Source: Alopecurus myosuroides
Taxonomy: Eukaryota; Streptophyta; Magnoliopsida; Poales; Poaceae
NCBI GenBank assembly: GCA_028641055.1
Contig: CM054063.1
Coordinates: 46,625,920 to 46,689,919 of the forward strand
Length of the DNA stretch: 64,000 nt
Reading direction: 5' to 3'
A program made the position numbers and the translations under genes. Numbering within the stretch: position 1 is the first letter of the stretch; each line of letters starts with the position of its first letter. The notes beneath the pieces are model-generated. The model saw nothing but the letters and a program-made list of their open reading frames with translations. It did not search any database and had not been told where the DNA came from. Shown here piece after piece: positions 54,868-64,000 of the stretch.

Positions 54868-57110
54868 GACGTCAAGCAATTGACAAAAGATGAACCTGGT
54901 AAAAAACCTCCCTCTTCCAAGAAAAGAAACAAGGCTTCCAAGAAACTCCAGTACAAACTCCGGAAGAAAAAACTGGCAGATCTAGCCAACGAAAACCTGG
55001 AAGTAGGAGGAGGAAGCGGAGTCAAGCCTGCAGAGAAGAAAATGAAGGAAATCTATGTTCCGCCAATGTCAGAACAGGACGAACGGTACTTACTTCAAAC
55101 ACCAGTGGGCCCCCACGAGCCCCCTGAAGTGCTGGAAGCCAGGAGACAAGCTCTCCAAAGGCAACAACAACATCTATTCAGAACTAGGGAAAATCTCCTA
55201 CAAACCCAGGCTGACATTAAGTTGCAGCAGGAAGAAATTGAGGAGTATGAGAGAAGGAATAGATCTGGCATAAAACCTACACGGTTACCCGGAATCGCAA
55301 GACCGGAGGCCGCCAAAGGAACGGTTCCAAAACCCTTCCTGGCAAAAGCAAGTAAACGACATTGATGCCAAGGGTGAACCTATATACAAAACCGCAGCAG
55401 AAAACGCGGAAACCGCATTCGCCATCCTCAACAATGATCTGTACTCCAATGGAGAAAAGCTTCAAGGGGTGTATGCTTTCTTAGGAAAAGCATTGCAACA
55501 GCAGCAGCGAGGACAGGCAAGATCAGGGAAGTTGCATGACGACTCGGCCCTATGCAAAACAGCCACATGCACCGCTGGAGCACCTGGACCTGAAGAACTT
55601 GGAGATTCAGGCAATTCAAACGAGAAGAAAGGAGATCCGAGAAAGGACAAGAAAATCCCAATAACAAAGATGCAGCGTCTAGAACAGGATCCCATCCGCC
55701 GAAAGGTGGAATTAACCCCCGAGATCGGGAAGAACAAAACCGGAAAGACGGAAAAGCAATGCCGCCTCCGAGACGCCCTGCTGAAAAAGCTGGAAGATAC
55801 GACATTCCTCACAGGCGTGAGGGGTCCCGTACGCCTCATAGGAATAAGGAAAGACACAGGAGTAGAACTCCGCTTTATTCCAAAGGACACGATAACGGAG
55901 GAAACAGGGATAATCCTATCCATTCAGCCGGCAGATACTCCGTTCACGCCGATAGAGCGCAAAGAGATGATCTATACTTCGGACCTAAGTGTTTCACTGA
56001 CAGGATCCGAAGAATAACTCTACATTCTGTCTTTGCCAAAGTTGGTCCAACATACCAAAAATATACCGGCAGTACAAACCCGGATACCTGGCTCTCAGAC
56101 TATTATACAGTCGTCCAGATTAACAACAGGAGAGATCTAGAGGCAGTAAAATTCCTCCCCCTAATGTTATTGGATGGAGCCAGAGATTGGATTAACGGGC
56201 TTCCGTCAAGGACCGTGGATAGCTGGGATGATATGGCTAGAGTCTTTACTCAGCATTTTCGGGGAACTTACAAACGCCCAATAGCATCAACCAGCTAAAC
56301 CGCTGCACCCAGTTTGAAGATGAGTCATACGTTGACTTTATCTCGAGATGGACTGCAATGAAGAACAGCTGCTCTGGAGTAAGTGATGTACAAGCAATGC
56401 ATGCTTTCGTCAATGGCTTAAAACCCGGCCTCGTACCGTTCATGATTGGTTCAAAACAGCACAAAGATCTTGGATATATTCTTACAACCGCAAATGAGCA
56501 CGCAGCGGTCGAAGACGACATCAGAGCGAGAGATGGAAATATCGACGCTTTGATTCAAGCCAAAAAGACGCCTCGTTCTGAGAAAAAATGTTACTCCAGA
56601 GGCACAGCAAAAGCCCAAAGAAGTTATAGCCTTTGGAAAGGACAATGGAAGCAAACGGAAAGGAAGAAGCATAGAACCTATCTCCTACACAAAGGAAGAG
56701 TGGGGGAAAATTAAGTCGGAAAACTGTGTCCACCATTCGCAATTTGGGAAACCCACCCATACTAACGCACAATGTTGGCTTAATAAGCATATGAAAGGCA
56801 GTGTAGGATCCGGGAGCAAGGGGAAGAGTTCCAAGACGAAATTTTCCAGGCAAAAGCCAGAAGCTGGAAAAGAAGACAGTGAATCGGACATTGACGAAAA
56901 AATCCAGGACAACAGCGGAAAGGCGAACCAAAGTTCCCGAGATTTGATGAAGAATGCAATCTAACTTTTCTCGCAACTCGCTCAGCAAAGGTAGCAAAGA
57001 GGACACTTCGAGAAATAAACGCGGTTGTTCCACCAACCCCCAAATTCCTGAAGTACTCTAATACACCAATTACCTGGGATCAGTCTGATCATCCCGGGAA
57101 TATCCCAGAA
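54868..57110 (+). pseudogene. Element D gag, decayed
   Basis: Frames at 54880-55365, 55469-56017 and 55759-56298, and 56358-56714 give the same blocks as in A and C: KKPPSSKKRNKASKK, the Gln-rich coil, the Arg-rich linker, NPDTWLSDYY and DGARDWINGLPS (near 56090-56200), and HNAFVNGLKPGLVPF-like sequence near 56400. The knuckle-like run is near 56727-56775. Frameshifts occur near 55350, 55660, 56275 and 56600. Confidence 0.8.
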
Positions 57111-57749
57111 CCCGTCACACAAGCTCTAATTGTAAGCCCTATTGTTCATATCACTAGGCTAAAAAGAGTGCTGATGGATGGAGGATCCAGCATTGATATA
57201 ATGTATCTGGATACACTGAAGCATCTGCGAATCTCCGAGACCCAGCTAAATCATAGCAACATACATTTCCACGGCATCGTTCCTGGCAGGAAAGCACGAT
57301 CCCTAGGAGAAATTTCCCTAGACGCAACCTTTGGAGAGAAAGAACATTTCCGACAGGAAAAAATCTCTTTCAAGGTCGTGCCGTTCGAAAGTGTATATCA
57401 CGCAATACTCGGACGCCCAGCTTTCGCCAAATTCATGGCAAGATCATGTTATATCTATAACAAGCTGAAGATGCCAGGACCAAAAGGAGGAGTAATCACC
57501 ATATCGGGAGACTTCAAATTGGCAAACGAGCTGGAAATAGAAAACGCCCTTTGCACAGAAAATGTGATAGCAAAGGAGGAATTGAAAGAGCTCGCAAAAG
57601 AAGTATCACCGACAGAAATGCCGGCAGGAAAAGAAAGCCAGAAGCCTGCAGATAGTTTCAAAGCTTACGAGAATACAAGACAGGTTATCCTAGATCCCAA
57701 AGATCCGACAAAATTTGTCGTAGTGGCAACCGGGATGACCGACAAATAG
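57111..57749 (+). pseudogene. Element D protease region, ending at the conserved UAG
   Basis: MDGGSSIDIMYLDTLK near 57174 and LGRPAFAKF near 57408 mark the retropepsin-like region. The frame ends at TAG 57747-57749 in the context gacaaa-TAG-gaaagc, in phase with the reverse transcriptase methionine at 57813. Confidence 0.8.
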
Positions 57750-59690
57750 GAAAGCGAGCTCATTAAGTTCCTCAGTGAGAACTAGGATATTTTTTCCTAG
57801 TGTCCTGCGGACATGCCAGGTGTACCTAGGGAACTTGCTGAGCATCATCTCAGGGTGATTCCAGGATCTAAACCCGTCAAACAAGGTCTCCATCGATTTG
57901 ACGGAAGAAGACGGAAGGCTATTGGCAAGGAAATCATCCGGCTATTAGCAGCTGATTTTATCCGGGAAGTTATACATACTAAATGGTCACCGAATCCAGT
58001 ATTAGTCCCGAAGAAAGATAGTACTGTTCTTAGGATGTGTATAGATTACACCGGCCTGAACAAATTATGTCCAAAAGATAGGTTTGCGTTCCCGCGAATC
58101 GATCAAATAATAGATGCCACTGCTGGCTCTGAGCTTTTATGTTTTTTGGATGCTTATTCCGGGTACCATCAAATACGTATGAAGGAAGAAGACCAAATCA
58201 AAACCTCCTTCATAACCCCGTATGGAACATACTATTGCATTACCATGCCTTTTGACCTGAAGAACGCAGGTGCAACATACCAGCGTTGCATGCAACGATG
58301 TTTGCATAGTCAAATTGGCAAAAATGTCCACGTTTACATGGACGACATTGCCGTCGTTCCAAGGAAAAAGACACACTCCTTGAAGATTTGCGAGAAACCT
58401 TCGAAAATTTGCGCACTTACAAAATGAAGTTGAATCCATTAAAGTGCATATTCGGGGTTCCCTCAGGAAAACTTCTGGGTTTTATCGTTTCCCACTGAGG
58501 AATAGAAGTAAACCTGGAAAAGATCAAGGCAATCTTAAACATCTCAAAGCCCACATGCTTAAAGGATGTACAAAGATTGACGGATTCTGCAGCCGCCGTC
58601 AGCAGGTTCATAAGCCGGCTAGGAGATAAACCTCTGCCATTATACAAGTTGTTGAAAAAATCTGACAAATTTGTATGGACAGAAGAGGCACACAAGGCAT
58701 TAACCCAGTTAAAAGAAACCTTGATGAAGGCTCCGATTTCGGCATCACCAAAAGACGAAGAACCCATGTTACTGTATCTCACAGCAACAAACAGGGTTAT
58801 CAACGCTGTGATAGTTGTGGAAAGGCGGAAAGAAGAGCAAAGCATACCAGATCAGCATCCGGTGTATTATGTAAGCGAAGTTTTTTCCGAGTCCAAACAA
58901 AGGTACCCACACTGTCAAAAGCTGGCATATGGCGTGTTTTTCGCATCTCGAAAACTCCGTCATTATTTCCAAGGACATTCCATAACAGTGGTATGTAAAG
59001 CACCATTAGGGGATATTATTAACAATGCGGACGCAACAGGCCAAGTAGCCAAATAAGGCATCGAATTGGCTGCGTTCGACATTAAGTACCAACCCCGGAC
59101 GACAATTAAATCCCAGGCGTTGGCAGATTTCGTCGCTGATTGGACAGAAGCAATGGAAAACACATCAATGCCGGAGTCGGAATATTGGATCATGCACTTT
59201 GATGGATCCAAGATGAAGGAAGACGCTGGACCTGGTGTAGTGCTAAAATCGCCAAAGGGAGATACCATGGAGTATGTATTACAAATACACTTCAACGCCA
59301 GCAATAATGTGGCAGAATACGAAGCTTTGCTTCATGGCTTGCACATTGCAAAAGAAATAGGTGTCAAACGCATACTATACTATGGTGACTCAGACTTGGT
59401 ACAACATCAGCTCAATTAAACATGGGACGCCAAAAGCCCCATCATGGCCGAATATCGGAGAACGGTGGACGAGTTTGCTATTTGCTTCCTGGATTTGAAG
59501 TACTTCACGTCAAAAGGGAAGAAAATTGGAACGCGGATGCATTAGCCCGCATGAGCTCGGAAAGAGTGAAAACCCTACCACCAGGTGTGTTTGTCCAACA
59601 TTTGCATGAACCATCAATAAAAGGTGGAGACGTCGATTATCCTCTCGTTTCCGAGTCAATTGAACTCATGTTCGTTAACCCGGATTAGAC
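57750..59690 (+). pseudogene. Element D reverse transcriptase and tandem RNase H domains
   Basis: ADFIREV, YSGYHQIRM, FDLKNAGATYQR and the catalytic YMDD (near 58335) mark the polymerase; the variant M replaces V. A frame change near 58365 and a TGA near 58498 follow. The first RNase H (LYLTATNRVINAV) is near 58770. The second (HFDGSKMKE ... SNNVAEYEALL) runs 59194-59420, where TAA replaces a sense codon, then NADALARM near 59530. Confidence 0.85.
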
Positions 59691-59712
59691 AATTCCATAT
59701 TTAAACTTCTTA

Positions 59713-60296
59713 GTGGATCAGAAGTACCCGGATGGAGCAGACGAGGTCTTGCAAAGACAAATAAAACGTCGATGCAAAGGATACACGGTAATCAATGGTT
59801 TCCTGTATAAACGCAGCACTGTCAGAATTTTTCAGCGATGTATTTCGCCTGAAGAAGGCCGAGAAATATTGCAAGAAATCCATGCAGGAGATTGCGGACA
59901 TCATGCTGCAATCAAGAGGCATAGTTAAGAAAGCATTTCGTGCAGGGTTTTTCTAGCTAACAGCCAAGAGACACGCCGAACACATAGTAAACACATGTGT
60001 CGGAAGCCCGTATTATGTCAAGCAGACGAATATGCCAGCCCAAACACTCAAAACTAACCCTATCACATGGTCATTTGCGGTCTGGGGGCTAGATATGATG
60101 GGACCATTCAAAACTGTAAGGGGTGGACTTCCACATCTACTCGTTGCAGTAGATAAGTATACCAAGTGGGTGGAGGCAAAACCCATCAAAAAGCTTGATG
60201 GTGTAACTTTCAGGAATTTCATCATTGACGTAGTCATGAGATACGACGTTCCACACAGCATAATTACCGACAACGGGACAAATTTCTCTATTAGGG
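59713..60296 (+). pseudogene. Element D integrase, truncated in the catalytic core
   Basis: The zinc-binding part (IHAGDCGHHAA, then a damaged CVGS) lies near 59878-60010. The core starts GLDMMGPFK near 60088 and reaches the second catalytic Asp in ITDNGTNFSI (near 60265-60293). The Glu and C-terminal region are absent: from 60297 the frame runs into the convergent gene of element E. Confidence 0.85.
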
Positions 60297-62748
60297 AGGA
60301 TTGGTTTCCGAAAATCAAAACCTCCGAGTCCTTCAAATTTTGGACGGGCTCTTTCTTCTTTCATGCGGATGTCCCATTTCCTGGAAAGGAAACGGGCATT
60401 CCGCCATTTGTCAATTCTGCGGCCACTCCCCAAGACAATTGGACGGTGGACACGGTCCAGACTCTGCCTGCAGACCTAATGAGGATCAAGAGGCGAATTG
60501 CCAAACTTATTTACGCCACTCCCCCTCTGACCGGCATGGACACCATTCTGTGTTGGCTCGAAAGGCGGATCTAGCCCTTGGCCTATCGCGGGAAAAGGCT
60601 TATATGTGAATACACGGGTCCGGAAGACGCGATGAGGGCGACAAACAAGTCTTTGTCGAAAAAGGACTTGAAGAAACGCGTAAACCAGCTGGTTTCAACT
60701 CGTGATCAGTACGAGGAGAGCCGACCAATGTACAACATCGGAAACCCAGCTCCAAAGGTACGGTTTTCTCTTTTGGGGAATTTTTCTGAGTCTTCTTTTT
60801 TCTCGGATGTTTTTTGTCTCTTACCCGGATTTTTTTTTCTTTGACAACATCTTACTCTTCCTGAGGCTGAGCTTGCCACCGACGAAGAGTTGGACACACT
60901 TCGTGCCCACTTCCAGTCCGAACAAAGGAAGCGCAAGGAGCCGTCCGCCACTCAAGAGGTCATTGATCTTGACGGCGTGCCCGTCGCAACTTCCAGGTAA
61001 TAAACCCAGGCTTTTTTATTTCTATGATTTTTATTGCATGCTTTCAATTTCTCAGAATCTCATTTCTCGGAATTTTCCTTTCCTTCCTTTTCTAGCCTTG
61101 CCCCTACAACTTTGAAGGGAAAGCCCCGAAGAAACACAAGTCCACTGCTCACAGAGGAGCAAGGTCGTCTCCCGCCGCCGCACGAGATACTCCAATAGCG
61201 GCGGGTGAAGAAAACTCGGCTGCCTGAGAAGACGAGCATCCTTTGCCGTCCAGCCAGCCCATTGCATCTGACTCGGATGCGAGGGAAATGGCGGTGCCGG
61301 AAGAAGGTGGGCCTTCAAACATTCCAAAGGAGGAGCCCATCCCTAACTACGACAAGGAGTTCAAGGTAAAAGAAGAACATTTTCATGAACACGGATACAT
61401 TCATCCGTGGGCGACAAAATACTTCGCTTGTGCTCCTTTAATCCGTCCATGGACGCAAGGCGGACTTATAATTAGGAATAATTACGTGTTCACGCCTCGG
61501 CAAGTCATACAAGACTGCCTTTGCCATGTCAGAATCACCTTTGTAGAGTATGCAAAGGAATTTTCCGAGAATTTGACGAGTCTCCAAAAAATGAGCCAGG
61601 GAAATACCTCTAGCCCCCAAGCATTTAGACAAATGTATTCATTTTGACTGAATGCTTTCCTCTTATTCCTGCTTATTTTTTTGACTTAAGCGACCTTTTC
61701 CTTGTCTATGTTTCAGCAAATTGCCGAGACAATCAACATGGAAGTTTTCAACAAACTTACCATCAAGAACAAGGAGGTTAAAACTCTCCTTAGTATTTTT
61801 GAAGATAAGGACTCGGGGTTGGCCTCTGGTCAGCAGCAGCTGAAGGACTCGGCAGGTAAATGTTTTTATCATTTGAACTGCTTAATTTTTCTAAGTATTT
61901 TGCCGAGTATTGATCTCTCCATTTTTACTCTTTTCAGCTTCTTTGGCGAAAGACAAACAATTTGCTGAAGATGCTGGCAACGCCGAGAATTTCCGAAAGG
62001 AGAATTCTCAAGTTTACCAATTGACGGTAAAACTTCAGAAGGATCTGGAGGCTAGCCAACTGGCTACTGGCAATGCTGAGTCCAAGGCTTCTGCCCATGC
62101 CGAGAAGGACAAGGCCACCATCCAGGACCTGGAGAACGCTCTCAACCAAGGCCTTGAAGAAGGCGTTGAGATGGACAAGATTCTCGGTAAGTTTTAACTC
62201 CTTTTACCGAGTTTTTCTCCTTATACTTTTTACAGTATGTTTTGTTTCTCTTTCTCTGTTTTTCTAACTTTTCCTTGTTATTTTAAACAGAAGGGAACCC
62301 CTTGCTTACCCGGATTGACAGAATCCAGGCTTTTGGGAGAGTCTTCTTGGCCTTGAAGACCGCGGGGATGTTGCCTGTGAACAATTACATTCCCGACAAA
62401 GCTGAAGAATTCTCGGAAGTAAGCAAGCTTCCGGAAGCAATTGAAGAGGTCGCTAACCAGAAAGAATCTTGGTTTCGCTCTGCAGCTCGCGGTGGTGCGC
62501 GCATGGCCCTTGGGCTAATGCGTATGCATTATACCACCGCGAAATCCTGGCGTGTTGCGATCGGTATCCCGCAAGGGTACACCGAATCGCAGAGAACCAA
62601 CATTTTTTAGTCTATCAAGGGGCATGCCACCAAGATAGCTCAAATGGAGTCTATCTCACCCTTCTACCCGGAGGAAGAGATTCCAGCGACTCCTAATAAC
62701 CCCAACGACAACGAGTAGGAAGACTCAGATTCTTCTGATGCCGCCTAA
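60297..62748 (+). pseudogene. Element E convergent gene, 5' truncated and decayed
   Basis: It begins within the PF04195-like domain (REDWFPKIKTSESFKFW), lacking about 230 N-terminal residues. Exon borders match element C: donor AAAG|GTACGG at 60757/60758, acceptor ttctag|CCTTGC near 61095, CAG|GAAATA near 61600 (the donor GT is changed), ttcag|CAAATTG near 61720, and a last exon near 62290-62748 with RGGARMALGLMRMHY and an acidic end. A TAG near 60571, a lost acceptor near 60848, TAG near 62609 and TAG near 62716 disable it. Confidence 0.75.
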
Positions 62749-63322
62749 TTCTTGGTAGCTGTTCGAGAACAAATAGAAGCATTACTATTCTTCCAATGTA
62801 ACATCTATTGTAATGCTTTCTATCTTTGTATGAAACAAGTATTCATCCCTTTTGTAGTAAAATTAAAGTTTTTGCAAGTTTTTCTGGGTTTTAGTTACTT
62901 TCCTTCTAAGTTCTCTGTTCTGTATGTTTTAACTTTCCTTAGCGTTTGAAGTGGCTCAAAAGTATTTAATCTTCACGCCGACTGACTGGGTACATACCAA
63001 TCAGTCGAAACTCAGAAACATGGATCATACTTAGGCACTTTTACTTACTAATTCCAGTGACCCAACATACGAACAAACAGATAATACTTAGGAAATAGTA
63101 AGGAAATTTGGAAAATTATGAAACTCAGGCACGCATGCACAATCTGGGTTTCCTTAGTCCTTTTTAGGCTGTGAAAGCATTCAGTTTATTAACACCGAGC
63201 ACGCAGGCACAATTCGGATTATTATTGAAGCATTTTGAAATATCATTGGGAAATAGATAATACGGACTTATGCTTTGAATGAGAATAACCACATAAAACA
63301 GGAATGCATGAATTCCGACAAC
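62749..63322. other. Gap between convergent genes of element E
   Basis: No reading frame. It holds the conserved motif pair near 63128 and 63200 and the aatgtaa-type 3' end words near 62800, as in A and C. Confidence 0.5.
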
Positions 63323-63323
63323 T

Positions 63324-64000
63324 TTATTTCATGGTCTCAAAGATGTTTACATAGAAATTGAACCAAGTATAGAAGGGACGTAACTGTTGGATGCTCCAGG
63401 GCCTCTTTGTCTCTCCTATTTCGACATCTATCTTTCTTTTCCTCTTGCAATTCGAGTTTTTAGGATCATCTTCCGTATCTCGAATATCTACAAGGCAATA
63501 TGATCCGTTTTTCATAGCCTTGCTGATGACGAATGGTCCCTCCGAAACTGGGGCTAATTTGTGCTTCCTTTTCTATACCAACCTTAGCACCAAATCACCT
63601 TCTAATTTGTGCTTCCTTTTCTATACCAACCTTAGCACCAAATCACCTTCTTTGAAAGCACGGTGTTTGATTTTACGACTATGATAACGTCGGAGTCCTT
63701 GCTGATAAATTGCGGATCTCTGTAGCACAAGCTCTCGTTCTTCTTCCAAGAGATCAACGGCATCCTTTCGTGCGTTTTCGTCATCCAAGTCGTCGTAAGC
63801 CTGCACTCTTGGGCTATCATGGATCATGTCTGTAGGAAGCACTGCTTCTCCACCATGAACCAGGAAAAAAGGGTGTTTTCCCTGTTGATCTATTCGGCGT
63901 CGTTCGAATACTCCAAAGTACATAAGGTAATTCTTCTACCCATGCACCAGCTTCTCTATGAAGAGGGGATTCGAGTCTTGGGCGTATTCCTTGTAGGATT
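63324..64000 (-). pseudogene. Element E pol, integrase C-terminal part (continues outside window)
   Basis: The minus-strand frame reads VHGGEAVLPTDMIHDSPRVQ, RYHSRKIKHRAFKEGDLVLRL and, after a duplicated segment, EGPFVISKAMKNGSYCLVDI and KRPWSIQQLRPF. This is the C-terminal end of integrase in the same family. The 48-bp duplication at 63554-63649 repeats the LVLRLVQKRKHKLE part in frame. The catalytic core lies beyond the window. Confidence 0.8.
63554..63649 (-). repeat. 48-bp tandem duplication in element E pol
   Basis: The word ctaatttgtgcttccttttc recurs at 63554 and 63602 with the whole 48-bp unit identical by eye. The length is a multiple of three, so the frame is kept. Confidence 0.85.

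Larger units (their letters stand above)
54852..60296 (+). mobile_element. Element D: Tat-clade Gypsy element, continued, 3' half deleted
   Basis: The plus-strand element resumes after C inside gag, having lost about 0.7 kb of leader and the start of gag. It runs through protease, reverse transcriptase and RNase H into the integrase core, and stops abruptly at 60296 where it is fused to element E's convergent gene. The rest of integrase, its own convergent gene and the 3' LTR are gone. Confidence 0.85.

Noticed and set aside
1..64000. CRISPR arrays, prophage or bacterial operons
   Set aside because: None present; gene structure, introns and transposon families are those of a plant nuclear genome.

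Overview
This window is eukaryotic and reads as a piece of a large, repeat-rich grass nuclear genome. I infer a Pooideae grass (oat, ryegrass or wheat/barley relatives) from the transposon families and from the codon and GC style of the one intact host gene. I cannot name the species from sequence alone. Almost everything is nested transposable elements. The only complete host gene I can support is SLY1, a Sec1/Munc18-family regulator of ER-Golgi membrane fusion, on the minus strand at 38995-40933. Just downstream of it lies a frameshifted C-terminal remnant of a cationic amino-acid transporter.

Left part (1-35215): a long LTR-type sequence (1-3925, left end outside the window) interrupts the 5' half of a plus-strand Tat-clade Ty3/Gypsy element (element A, 3926-15121). 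A in turn lies against the 3' end of an Athila-like Gypsy element (15122-17503 plus an LTR starting at 17504). That LTR is split by a complete Copia element of SIRE/Maximus type (18936-30604), bounded by the 5-bp target duplication gctgc. The LTR resumes at 30610. An Angela/BARE-like minus-strand Copia LTR (30819-34331) follows, itself split by a CACTA DNA transposon (31555-33951, 3-bp duplication ata) with a truncated transposase. A LINE 3' end closes the block (34332-35215).

Middle (35216-43638): a small gene island with a Stowaway-like MITE, a SINE with a perfect 15-bp target duplication, the transporter remnant, SLY1, another MITE, and a frameshifted unidentified reading frame.

Right part (43639-64000): three Tat-clade elements nested in each other. 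Minus-strand E (LTR 43639-44182, continuing 60297-64000) contains plus-strand D (44441-44998 and 54852-60296), which contains minus-strand C (44999-54851). C is young, with three differences between its 559-bp LTRs. It has lost its RNase H and integrase domains but keeps a complete six-exon gene on the strand opposite to gag-pol.

The most interesting system here is that Tat-type family. Each copy carries gag-pol on one strand and, between pol and the 3' LTR, a convergent, intron-containing gene with its own TATA box, coding for a protein with a PF04195-like 'putative gypsy-type transposon' domain and a coiled coil. The two transcription units converge on a gap of about 0.5 kb that holds a poly(A)-like signal and a repeated conserved motif. 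A UAG codon sits at the same place between protease and reverse transcriptase in all three copies where that region is visible, which suggests stop-codon readthrough. The Copia element also carries an extra gene after pol that looks split by an intron and driven by its own promoter, with the same GGAAATTTCC-type motif cluster that precedes the LTR TATA box.
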